This document shows, piece after piece, positions 1-5,879 of a stretch of 7,356 bases of DNA; position 1 is the stretch's first letter; each line of letters starts with the position of its first letter. Both the position numbers and the translations under genes were made by a program. Source of the stretch: Acidimicrobiaceae bacterium (GTDB lineage: Bacteria > Actinomycetota > Acidimicrobiia > Acidimicrobiales > Ilumatobacteraceae); NCBI GenBank assembly GCA_006515795.1, contig VFMC01000060.1, positions 1 through 7,356 of the forward strand, given 5' to 3'. The notes below the pieces were generated by a model. It saw only the letters and a list, made by a program, of their open reading frames with translations, made no database searches and was not told where the DNA came from.

Positions 1-1
1 G

Positions 2-553
2 CCGGGGCTCGACGACGGCGATCCGCTGTGCTCTGCGTGGTCGCGCTACGCGGCCAGCACCCAGGTGGTGACCGTCGCCGCCAACTTCGGCGGTCTCACC
101 GAGCTCGAGCTCGCCCGAATCGAACTGATCGCCGCGCCGGCGTTGCTCCGCGCCGTCGCCGATCTCGCGGCATCGTTCCCGAGCGCTCTCGGTGCCGAAC
201 GCGGCGTGGTGTTCGACGATCTCGTCGGTCCGTTCGAGCGCCGCGCCGACAAGGCCGTGGCGCGGCTCACCGCCGTGGGGATCGACGAAGCCGGCATCGA
301 AGCGCTGGTCGACCGGTGGCTGGCGGCTCTCCGCGACCGTGATCCGGAACAGCCGGTACCTGTGCTGGATCTCGCCGACAGGCAGCTCGCCATGTCGGTC
401 GAGCGGGCTGCGACCGGCTACGTCGGCGACGTGACCACATGGACTCGCGACCCGAGCCTCGATGTCGGCTCGGTGGAGGTGCCGCTCACCGTCGCCCTGC
501 TGGCCGACCGCTGCCCCGACCTGTCGACCGTAGGTGTGGGCGACGCCATCTGA
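2..553 (+). CDS. Hypothetical protein, 3' part only (5' end outside window)
   Basis: The frame is open from base 2 to a TGA at 551-553, giving 183 visible residues. The real start lies upstream: GTG codons at 65 and 68 are possible starts, but the frame stays open before them with plausible protein (DPLCSAWSRYAAS), so I treat the gene as truncated by the window edge. The visible part is Ala/Leu/Asp-rich and probably helical, with a short run of acidic and arginine residues in the middle, only two cysteines, no transmembrane segment and no motif I recognise. The C-terminus ends GVGDAI. Codon third positions are strongly G/C, as in the neighbours, which supports real coding. It converges on the thiolase-like gene with a 79-bp gap. 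I cannot assign a function; only a homology search with the full-length protein could. Confidence 0.6.
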   Translation, partial: PGLDDGDPLCSAWSRYAASTQVVTVAANFGGLTELELARIELIAAPALLRAVADLAASFPSALGAERGVVFDDLVGPFERRADKAVARLTAVGIDEAGIEALVDRWLAALRDRDPEQPVPVLDLADRQLAMSVERAATGYVGDVTTWTRDPSLDVGSVEVPLTVALLADRCPDLSTVGVGDAI

Positions 554-567
554 CCCCGTCTCATCCG

Positions 568-616
568 CAACTTTGTCGGTCTCGACAGGCCCAGCCCGTC
601 GAGACCGACAAAGTTG
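568..616. terminator. Perfect 19-bp inverted repeat between convergent genes, candidate bidirectional terminator or repeat element
   Basis: The left arm CAACTTTGTCGGTCTCGAC (568-586) and right arm GTCGAGACCGACAAAGTTG (598-616) are exact reverse complements around an 11-base loop (587-597). Two more C-G pairs (565-566 with 618-619) follow after a single G/G mismatch. It lies in the 79-bp gap between two genes that end towards each other, so a hairpin would form in both transcripts. No T-run follows on either strand, so it is not a classic intrinsic terminator. It may instead be a T-tract-free terminator, an RNA 3'-end stabiliser, or one copy of a dispersed palindromic repeat. Confidence 0.6.
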
Positions 617-632
617 GGGTGGGGGCCTCCGA

Positions 633-2114
633 TCAGGGGTGGAGGTCGCCGAGGGGGTCGAGCTCGACGGCCCGGCCGACCCACTCGCCGTGGCACATCG
701 CGGCGGTGACGGCCTCATCGGACGATGCGCCCCAGGCGCGACGACCGTCGGCCAGGATGCAGGTCGCGATCGCCCGCTCCGGTTCGCCCTCGCGTGAGTG
801 CATCACGGTGTAGGCCTCGATGGTCGTCGGGCCGGCAGCGTCGACGGGAGCGGCGAGCTCGCGCCGTGGCAATGCGTCGATCTCGTCCTGTGGGTTGGCA
901 TGGCCGAAGCCGACGCGGGGCGGTGTCGTGGAGTACACCCCGAAGGCGTGCTTGGTGGTGTACCCGCCGTTGGCCCACACCAGCCCACGCTGGCCGGGAC
1001 GTTCCCGCAGATCGTTCATCATCGTGGCGATGGCGTGCATGACGTAGTTGTTCCACGGGCCGCCGGCGAATGACAGCCCTCCAGTGCGGGTGAGCCGGCG
1101 ATCGATGTCGATGCCGAGGCTCTTGGCGCCGAGCTGCACCGCAGCAGGGAAGCACGAGTAGAGATCGACGAGCTCGATGTCGTCGATGCCGACGCCGGCC
1201 AGCTCGAGCGTCCGGCGCCCGCCGAGCTCGATCGCCGGCGTCTCGTGGAACGACCAGCGGTGGCTCACGAACTGGTGCTCGTGGCAGTCGGCGCCGGCGT
1301 GCGGGAACACCCAACGATCCTCGGGCACCCCCAGGCTCCGGGCCCGGTCCACCGAGCACATGATCAGCGCCGCCGCCATGTCGACGTCGTTGTTCGAGTT
1401 CATGTACTTCGGGTAGGGGCATCCGACCATTCGGTTGTCGGGTCCGATGGTGCGGATCTCCGCCGCGGTTCTCGCCGTGCGGGTCCAGGCATTGGGGTTG
1501 GCCGCGGCCACGTCGCTGAACCTGGCCCACAGCTCGCTGATCATCACCTGGTGCTCGGCCACGCCGCGGCCCGCGGCGGCACGGATCGCCGTCTCGAACA
1601 TCGGGTAGACCTGCACCGGCATCATGATCTGGCGGGCGAGCTCGCCGGGGTGGTTCATCACCAGCTCGTCTCCGAGCAGGCGCGGCTCGGAGCCATCCGG
1701 CGCCTTGGGCCAGTCGAGCTCCACACCGGCCCTGCGGGCCCGCATCCGCGTGCGCCACGCCTCGCCGCCGGCGAGTACGGCGATGTCGACCGCACCCCGC
1801 AAGATCTCACCCGAGGTGATGTTCACGAGGGTCTGCGGGCTGTTGCCGCCGTTCGCCGTGAGGCCGTACTCGCTCACCTCAACGCCGAGTTGATCGGCGA
1901 CGACCTGTGCCGGGTTGCCGTAACGCCAGCTCAACAGGCCCACCACGCGAAGCACGTCGACCGCGGCGAGACCCGTTACCGCGGCATCGCTCATCGCCAG
2001 CCGGATCGCCTCGACCATCAGCGTCGCCGGGTCGAGCGCGTCGTCGAGCCCGGTGGAGCGATGCAGGTACTGACCGGAACCGATGAGGACGGGAGTGCGT
2101 GGGTCGAGGGTCAC
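633..2114 (-). CDS. Thiolase-like protein (acetyl-CoA acetyltransferase family, TLP1-like)
   Basis: This 493-residue protein runs from GTG at 2114-2112 to TGA at 635-633. It opens like a thiolase (RTPVLIGSGQY) and keeps the overall fold signatures: a GG-rich turn near 89-92, VLAGGEAW near 113-120, DLYSCFP at 317-323 and GGLSFAGGPWNNY at 345-357. The last ~90 residues (after about 400) look like an extra C-terminal domain of the kind in mycobacterial thiolase-like protein type 1; Rv1867 is about the same length. Standard catalytic groups are not in their usual places: the nucleophile site reads GGNSPQ, the GHP motif reads GGPWNN, and the final CxG reads ANGG. It is therefore probably a non-classical acyl-CoA-binding or lipid-metabolism protein rather than a true acetyl-CoA acetyltransferase. 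The start is supported by a TANNNT box 6 bases upstream (2126-2121). It is divergent from rpiB. Confidence 0.85.
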   Translation of the reverse strand: MTLDPRTPVLIGSGQYLHRSTGLDDALDPATLMVEAIRLAMSDAAVTGLAAVDVLRVVGLLSWRYGNPAQVVADQLGVEVSEYGLTANGGNSPQTLVNITSGEILRGAVDIAVLAGGEAWRTRMRARRAGVELDWPKAPDGSEPRLLGDELVMNHPGELARQIMMPVQVYPMFETAIRAAAGRGVAEHQVMISELWARFSDVAAANPNAWTRTARTAAEIRTIGPDNRMVGCPYPKYMNSNNDVDMAAALIMCSVDRARSLGVPEDRWVFPHAGADCHEHQFVSHRWSFHETPAIELGGRRTLELAGVGIDDIELVDLYSCFPAAVQLGAKSLGIDIDRRLTRTGGLSFAGGPWNNYVMHAIATMMNDLRERPGQRGLVWANGGYTTKHAFGVYSTTPPRVGFGHANPQDEIDALPRRELAAPVDAAGPTTIEAYTVMHSREGEPERAIATCILADGRRAWGASSDEAVTAAMCHGEWVGRAVELDPLGDLHP

Positions 2115-2120
2115 CAGCCG

Positions 2121-2126
2121 AGGCTA
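2121..2126 (-). promoter_or_regulatory. Candidate -10 box of a leaderless promoter for the thiolase-like gene
   Basis: Read on the minus strand, TAGCCT (2126-2121) is followed by six bases (CGGCTG) and then the GTG start at 2114. This spacing would place the transcription start at the start codon. No Shine-Dalgarno sequence is visible. A possible -35, TTGCGA (2151-2146), is 19 bases away, longer than ideal. Confidence 0.45.
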
Positions 2127-2159
2127 CGGAACGACTCCTCGACGCTCGCAACCCGGACG

Positions 2160-2165
2160 TACACT
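2160..2165 (+). promoter_or_regulatory. Candidate -10 box of a leaderless promoter for rpiB
   Basis: TACACT (2160-2165) lies eight bases before the GTG at 2174, the position at which the RpiB family sequence begins (SRIAIGSDHAGYE). There is no purine-rich ribosome-binding site in those eight bases, so a leaderless or near-leaderless mRNA is likely. A weak -35-like CTCGAC sits at 2138-2143 with a 16-base spacer. The box lies in the short divergent region shared with the thiolase-like gene. Confidence 0.5.
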
Positions 2166-2173
2166 CAGCGCCC

Positions 2174-2620
2174 GTGTCACGCATCGCGATCGGGTCAGAC
2201 CACGCCGGCTACGAGTTGAAGCAGCATCTGATCGCCATGCTCATCGCCGGCGGCCACGAGGTGCTCGACCACGGCACCGATGGCACCGACAGCGTCGACT
2301 ACGTGATCCACTGCGCCGCGGTCGGGCGAGCAGTGCGTGATGGGGAGGCCGACCTCGGCATCGTGCTCGGCGGCAGCGGCCAGGGCGAGCAGTTGGCCGC
2401 CAACAAGGTGCGCGGCGTGCGCGCCGCTCTCTGCAACGAGCTCTACACCGCGCGCATGGCCCGCGCCCACAACGATGCCAACGTGCTCAGCATCGGCGCC
2501 CGTGTCGTCGGCATCGGGCTCGCCGAGGAGATTCTCGATACGTTCCTCACCACCCCCTTCGAAGGTGGTCGTCACCTCCGCCGTGTGCAGCAGCTCATGG
2601 CTCTCGAGCAGGAGTTCTGA
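2174..2620 (+). CDS. rpiB: Ribose-5-phosphate isomerase B
   Basis: This enzyme interconverts ribose 5-phosphate and ribulose 5-phosphate in the cytoplasmic pentose phosphate pathway. The 148-residue product is the usual RpiB length. GSDHAGYELK (7-16) carries the substrate-binding Asp9 and His10. LGIVLGGSGQGEQLAANK (61-78) is the active-site loop. H99 (ARAHNDAN), R110 and R133/R137 fit the family's ring-opening His and phosphate-binding arginines. The catalytic Cys of E. coli-type RpiB (CGTG) is replaced by Gly, while Glu72 in GQGEQ matches the catalytic Glu75 of the M. tuberculosis enzyme, so this is the actinobacterial subtype. I chose GTG at 2174 because the family N-terminus begins there and TACACT lies just upstream; the in-frame GTG at 2099 would add 25 unrelated residues and overlap the divergent promoter. 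The stop is three bases before glyA, so the two are probably cotranscribed. Confidence 0.93.
   Translation: MSRIAIGSDHAGYELKQHLIAMLIAGGHEVLDHGTDGTDSVDYVIHCAAVGRAVRDGEADLGIVLGGSGQGEQLAANKVRGVRAALCNELYTARMARAHNDANVLSIGARVVGIGLAEEILDTFLTTPFEGGRHLRRVQQLMALEQEF
2610..2614 (+). promoter_or_regulatory. Ribosome-binding site of glyA inside the rpiB 3' end
   Basis: AGGAG at 2610-2614 lies within the last codons of rpiB, nine bases before the glyA ATG at 2624. It fixes the glyA start and implies translational coupling of the two genes. Confidence 0.7.
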
Positions 2621-2623
2621 TCC

Positions 2624-3871
2624 ATGCCATTCCCCTCCGACACCACGCCCGACACCGAGGTCTTCGACCTCATCGATCGCGAGGTCGAACGGCAGTGCAC
2701 GGGCCTGCAGCTGATCGCCAGCGAGAACTTCACCTCGCCTGCAGTCATGAAGGCGGTGGGCAGCGCGCTCACCAACAAGTACGCCGAGGGCTACCCGGGA
2801 AAGCGCTACTACGGCGGCAACGCGATCGTCGACGAGATCGAGGCGCTGGCGATCGCGCGGGTGAAGTCGCTGTTCGGCGCCGAGCATGCCAACGTGCAAC
2901 CCCACAGCGGCGCCAACGCCAACATGTGTGCGTACCAGGCGGTGCTCGACCCAGGCGACACCGTGCTCGGGCTGAGCCTCGACCACGGCGGCCACCTCAC
3001 TCACGGGTCGCCCGTGAATGTGAGCGGCAAGCTGTACCACTTCGTGGCCTACAAGGTGACGCCCGGCGACGAGCGGATCGACATGGAGCAGGTGCGTGAC
3101 CTCGCCATCGAGCATCGACCGAAGCTGATCGTGGCCGGTACCACCAGCTATCCGCGACGCCTCGACCCAGAACCGTTCAAGGCGATCGCCGACGAGGTCG
3201 GCGCGATGCTGATGTTCGACGCCGCCCACATCGCCGGCCTCATCGCCGGTGGCGTCGCCCCGAATCCGGTGCCGTACGCCGACATCGTCACCTTCACCAC
3301 GCACAAGACTCTGCGCGGCCCGCGGGGCGGGTGCATCCTCGCCAAGGCCGAGCACGCCGCAGCGATCGACAAGGCCGTGTTCCCCGGCTGGCAAGGCGGC
3401 CCACTGGAGCACGTCATCGCAGGCAAGGCCGTGGCCTTCTTCGAGGCCAGTCAGCCGAGCTTCCGCGCCTACGCCGGCCAGGTCGTCGCCAACGCCAGCG
3501 CGCTGGCCGAGGCCTTGGTGCTGCACGGCTTCCGGCTCGTGAGCGGCGGCACCGACAACCACCTGATGGTGGTCGATCTGCGACCCTTCGATGCCGACCT
3601 CACCGGGAAGCAAGCACAGGCGGTGCTCGACGTGGCCGGCATCACGCTGAACAAGAACACGATCCCCGACGACCCGCGCAGCCCGTTCGTCACCAGTGGC
3701 GTGCGCATCGGCACGCCGTCGGTCACGACGCAGGGGATGGGCGCGGCCGAGATGGGCGAGATCGCCGGGCTCATCGCCCGGGCACTGCGCCAACGCGCCG
3801 ACGATGGCGAGCTCGCCAGGGTTAGGGCCGACGTGAACGTGCTCTGCTCGCGGTTCCCCGCCTACTCCTGA
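2624..3871 (+). CDS. glyA: Serine hydroxymethyltransferase
   Basis: This PLP enzyme converts serine and tetrahydrofolate to glycine and 5,10-methylene-tetrahydrofolate, the main source of one-carbon units. The 415-residue product is full family length. Visible signatures are LIASEN (30-35), YAEGYPGKRYYGG (53-65) with the active-site tyrosines and Glu55, HSGANAN (94-100), DHGGHLTHG (120-128), FDAAHIAGL (from 198) with Asp199 and His202 that contact PLP, and TTHKTLRGPRGG with the Schiff-base lysine at K228. Arg361 in VRIGTPS matches the substrate-carboxylate arginine. All catalytic residues are present, so it should be active. The ATG is set by AGGAG nine bases upstream and by the family N-terminus. 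It sits between rpiB (3-bp gap) and the wecA-like gene (17-bp gap); glyA next to the wecA/atp block is a known actinobacterial arrangement. Confidence 0.97.
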   Translation: MPFPSDTTPDTEVFDLIDREVERQCTGLQLIASENFTSPAVMKAVGSALTNKYAEGYPGKRYYGGNAIVDEIEALAIARVKSLFGAEHANVQPHSGANANMCAYQAVLDPGDTVLGLSLDHGGHLTHGSPVNVSGKLYHFVAYKVTPGDERIDMEQVRDLAIEHRPKLIVAGTTSYPRRLDPEPFKAIADEVGAMLMFDAAHIAGLIAGGVAPNPVPYADIVTFTTHKTLRGPRGGCILAKAEHAAAIDKAVFPGWQGGPLEHVIAGKAVAFFEASQPSFRAYAGQVVANASALAEALVLHGFRLVSGGTDNHLMVVDLRPFDADLTGKQAQAVLDVAGITLNKNTIPDDPRSPFVTSGVRIGTPSVTTQGMGAAEMGEIAGLIARALRQRADDGELARVRADVNVLCSRFPAYS

Positions 3872-3876
3872 CGACC

Positions 3877-3882
3877 TACCAT
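3877..3882 (+). promoter_or_regulatory. Candidate -10 box for an internal leaderless promoter ahead of the wecA-like gene
   Basis: TACCAT (3877-3882) is followed by six bases (CCCACC) and the GTG at 3889. The 17-bp gap after glyA contains no Shine-Dalgarno sequence, so translation needs either leaderless initiation from this promoter or coupling to glyA. The -35 position falls inside glyA (TTCCCC at 3854-3859, 17-base spacer) and is weak. Confidence 0.45.
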
Positions 3883-3888
3883 CCCACC

Positions 3889-5007
3889 GTGCCCACAACC
3901 GGCGACTACCTCGTCATCGGCGCCGCCGCGGCCATCATCACCTTTGCTGTCACGCCGATCGCCATCGCGATGGCGCGCCGGCTGGGATGGGTCTACGAGC
4001 CGAACGAACGCACGGTGCACACCCGACCGATCCCCGATGTCGGTGGCGTGGCGATGTTCGCCGGGTTCGTCATCGCCTTGGCGGCTTCGCGGCTCTGGGA
4101 CGACTTCGACCAGCTGTTCGCCCGCAACGACGAACCGCGGGGTGTGCTCATCGCCGCAGTGATCATGTTCGCGGTGGGCCTGCTCGACGACGTACGCGAG
4201 ATCTCCGCCCCGGCAAAGGTGGTCGGCACGGTGCTCGCCGGCTCGGCGCTGGTGTGGTTCGGCGTGACGATGCGCTACTTCCGGTTGCCGTTCCTCGAGG
4301 TCACGTTCTTGAGCGACGATTGGGTGCCGATCATCACGGTGCTGTGGATCCTCGGTCTCAGCCAGGCGATCAACCTGATCGACGGTCTCGACGGTCTCGC
4401 CGCCGGCATCGTCGCCATCGGGTCGTTCTCGTTCTTCCTGTACAGCCAGCACCTGAGCGATCGTGGCCAGTTGCTGCAACCCAACATCGGCCCGTTGATC
4501 GCGATCATCACCGTCGGGATCTGCATCGGCTTCCTCCCGCACAACTTCAATCCGGCACGCATCTTCATGGGCGACAGCGGCGCGCTGCTGCTCGGCCTGC
4601 TGATGGCGGTCAGCACCAGCGTGGTCGGTGGTCGTGCCGATCCCGACGCGGGTGGCACCCCGGGGCAGGCCTACTTCTTCCTGGCGCCGCTGTTCATCCC
4701 GTTGTTCATCCTCGGCGTGCCGATCCTCGACACCGTGTTCGCGATCTTGCGGCGGGCCCGTCGCGGCCAGGGTCTGGCCACGGCCGACAAGGGTCATCTG
4801 CATCACCGTCTGATGGAGATGGGTCATGGGCAGCGCCGCAGCGTGGTGATCCTGTGGGGATGGACTGCGCTGTTGAGCGCGTTCGTGCTCTACCCGGTGA
4901 TCACCGAGAGTGGCGTGTCGTACATCCCGATCGGGGCGGCGATGCTCGGCCTCGCGCTGTACACCGTGTTGCACCCGCAGATCCGTCGACAGCGCACGAC
5001 CGACTGA
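3889..5007 (+). CDS. wecA: WecA/TagO-type polyprenyl-phosphate N-acetylhexosamine-1-phosphate transferase (glycosyltransferase family 4)
   Basis: This integral membrane enzyme transfers a HexNAc-1-phosphate (probably GlcNAc) from UDP-sugar to a polyprenyl phosphate, the first lipid-linked step of cell-wall polysaccharide synthesis; in mycobacteria (Rv1302) it starts the linker to arabinogalactan. The 372 residues form about ten or eleven hydrophobic segments. Family motifs in order are VHTRPIPDVGG near 43-53, GLLDD with Asp100-Asp101 (Mg2+ binding), NLIDGLDGLA with Asn162, Asp165 and Asp168, FMGDSGALLLG with Asp229, and a cytoplasmic DKGHLHHRL with His303, His305-His306 and Arg307, the signature that separates WecA/TagO enzymes from MraY. 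The GTG start is favoured by the upstream TACCAT box and the position of the first membrane segment. Substrate preference is inferred from the subfamily. It directly precedes the atp operon, as in Mycobacterium. Confidence 0.92.
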   Translation: MPTTGDYLVIGAAAAIITFAVTPIAIAMARRLGWVYEPNERTVHTRPIPDVGGVAMFAGFVIALAASRLWDDFDQLFARNDEPRGVLIAAVIMFAVGLLDDVREISAPAKVVGTVLAGSALVWFGVTMRYFRLPFLEVTFLSDDWVPIITVLWILGLSQAINLIDGLDGLAAGIVAIGSFSFFLYSQHLSDRGQLLQPNIGPLIAIITVGICIGFLPHNFNPARIFMGDSGALLLGLLMAVSTSVVGGRADPDAGGTPGQAYFFLAPLFIPLFILGVPILDTVFAILRRARRGQGLATADKGHLHHRLMEMGHGQRRSVVILWGWTALLSAFVLYPVITESGVSYIPIGAAMLGLALYTVLHPQIRRQRTTD

Positions 5008-5054
5008 TGTACGGTCGTCGCCGGGCTACGGCTCCGCGTGCCACGTCCTTCGAC

Positions 5055-5083
5055 TTGCGGTGCAACGCCTCTTCCACTAGATT
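5055..5083 (+). promoter_or_regulatory. Candidate sigma70-type promoter of the atp operon
   Basis: TTGCGG (5055-5060) and TAGATT (5078-5083) are separated by exactly 17 bases, a good match to the housekeeping consensus TTGACA/TATAAT. The predicted start of transcription is about 5090. It is the strongest promoter-like pair I see in the window and lies at the natural head of the ATP synthase genes. Confidence 0.6.
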
Positions 5084-5099
5084 GTGTACGCGTTCACAA
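5082..5099. promoter_or_regulatory. Near-perfect 18-bp palindrome over the atp transcription start, CRP/GlxR-like operator candidate
   Basis: TTGTGTACGCGTTCACAA has eight of nine base pairs symmetrical; only the T/T pair at 5087 and 5094 breaks it. Its core TGTGT-N6-TCACA matches the CRP-family consensus TGTGA-N6-TCACA at nine of ten positions. It begins within the -10 box and is centred near the predicted start of transcription, where a bound protein would normally repress. The identity of the regulator is inference. Confidence 0.5.
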
Positions 5100-5144
5100 G
5101 CTCCCACCGTGCCCAGGTGAGCTGCGCGCCGAGGTCAGACACCT

Positions 5145-5411
5145 GTGAAGTTCACTCCCAGCAAGCCAATCAAGACCGACGACAACGTCGGCCGAGGCAT
5201 GGACCTGGCGTTGGTGACCCTGGTTTTCCTCGGGCTCGGATACGGCCTCGACCGCTGGCTCGCCACCGAACCGCTGTTCATGATCGGCCTCGTCACCTTG
5301 TCGCTCGTCGGTCAGTTCGCCCGGATGTGGTACGACTACGACGCCAGGATGACCCGGCACGAGCAGGAGCGCATCAGCGTGGCGCACCCGAACCGAGAGA
5401 ACGCCTTGTGA
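5145..5411 (+). CDS. AtpZ/AtpI-family ATP synthase accessory protein, two membrane segments
   Basis: This 88-residue protein has two predicted membrane helices (about 19-36 and 42-60) joined by a short turn. The motif GLGYGLDRWL at 30-39 is typical of AtpZ/putative F1Fo ATPase assembly proteins. A charged cytoplasmic tail follows (DYDARMTRHEQER). Family members lie at the head of atp operons and are thought to help c-ring assembly or Mg2+/Ca2+ supply to the enzyme; the exact role is not settled. The GTG start is supported by GAGGT nine bases upstream. The stop overlaps the next start (GTGA at 5408-5411), so translation of the two accessory genes is coupled. The family call is firm; the name atpZ is a best fit, based on size and on the separate larger AtpI-like neighbour. 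Confidence 0.8.
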   Translation: MKFTPSKPIKTDDNVGRGMDLALVTLVFLGLGYGLDRWLATEPLFMIGLVTLSLVGQFARMWYDYDARMTRHEQERISVAHPNRENAL

Positions 5412-5866
5412 GCGAGAGCGCGGCACCGCTCGTCAACCGGATCGAAGGTCCCGCACCGGAAGTGTCGGTCTCCAACGACATGGTGCGCCGCGGGCTCTTC
5501 GTCGCCCCGGTGCTGATCGCCGTGTGCGGGGTCATCTGGGGCCTCGACGGTGCGCTGTCGAGCGCCTACGCGATCGCCCTGGTCCTCGTGAACTTCGCCC
5601 TGGCCGCTGGACTCATGGCCACCACCGCCCGCATCAGCCTGGCGCTGATGATGGGCGCGGTCCTCGTCGGCTACGTCATCCGCCTCGCGCTGATCTTCCT
5701 CGCCGTCTACGTCGTGAAAGACGCCGGGTGGATTTCACTTCCGGCACTCGGAGCGACCATTATCGTCACGCACCTCGGCCTGCTGGTGTGGGAGATGAAG
5801 TACGTATCGATGTCGCTCACTTATCCTGGCCTCAAGCCGACCCGCCAAACCACCGCTACGAACTGA
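5408..5866 (+). CDS. atpI: AtpI-like ATP synthase subunit I protein, four membrane segments
   Basis: The 152-residue product has a polar N-terminus of about 28 residues, then four hydrophobic segments at roughly 29-45, 51-70, 76-101 and 108-129. A short polar tail ends KPTRQTTATN. Size, topology and place directly before atpB match the AtpI-like protein of actinobacteria (Rv1303 in M. tuberculosis), thought to act as a chaperone for c-ring assembly. I chose the GTG at 5408 because it overlaps the upstream stop in a GTGA junction. The same frame is open back to 5084, but that extension would cover the whole atpZ-like gene in another frame and has no membrane or family character. An ATG at 5480-5482 (residue 25) is a less likely alternative. 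Sequence conservation in this family is low, so the call rests mostly on topology and context. Confidence 0.8.
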   Translation: MSESAAPLVNRIEGPAPEVSVSNDMVRRGLFVAPVLIAVCGVIWGLDGALSSAYAIALVLVNFALAAGLMATTARISLALMMGAVLVGYVIRLALIFLAVYVVKDAGWISLPALGATIIVTHLGLLVWEMKYVSMSLTYPGLKPTRQTTATN

Positions 5867-5879
5867 AGGCTGCGCACAC

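Larger units (their letters stand above)
5008..5144 (+). promoter_or_regulatory. Leader and promoter region of the atp operon
   Basis: This 137-bp gap contains no gene. It holds a promoter-like pair at 5055-5083, an 18-bp palindrome at 5082-5099, and a GAGGT ribosome-binding site at 5131-5135 nine bases before the atpZ-like GTG. With a start of transcription near 5090 the 5' UTR would be about 55 bases. A three-codon GTG-CCC-AGG-TGA frame at 5109-5120 is present but may be chance. Confidence 0.6.

Noticed and set aside
2099..2173. RpiB start at GTG 2099
   Set aside because: It adds 25 residues not seen in the family and overlaps the 5' end of the divergent thiolase-like gene. The start at 2174 matches the family N-terminus.
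2195..3898. 567-codon open frame on the minus strand, opposite rpiB and glyA
   Set aside because: It lies antisense to two well-recognised enzymes. Its His/Gly/Val/Arg-rich composition is what the reverse of G/C-ending codons gives, and it shows no family motif.
4381..4400. Short direct repeat GACGGTCTC x2
   Set aside because: It encodes the conserved DGLDGL motif of the transferase family, so the protein sequence explains it.
3862..4974. 370-codon open frame on the minus strand, opposite the wecA-like gene
   Set aside because: It is antisense to a gene with every WecA-family motif. The protein is extremely rich in Arg, His, Asp and Gln without any fold signature.
4996..5018. Hairpin ACGACCG / CGGTCGT around the wecA-like stop codon as a terminator
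   Set aside because: Only seven base pairs with a nine-base loop, overlapping the coding end and without a T-run. Such stems are common by chance at this GC content.
3882..5115. 14-base repeat TCCCACCGTGCCCA at 3882-3895 and 5102-5115, the latter opening a three-codon frame (GTG CCC AGG TGA)
   Set aside because: A single 14-base match in 7.3 kb of GC-rich DNA is not far from chance. The second copy has no ribosome-binding site or attenuator-like structure, so I do not call a leader peptide.
5084..5407. Longer AtpI-like protein starting at GTG 5084
   Set aside because: The extension would overlap the whole atpZ-like gene in another frame, begin inside the promoter/palindrome region and add Arg/Pro-rich shadow sequence. 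The GTGA junction at 5408 is a better start.
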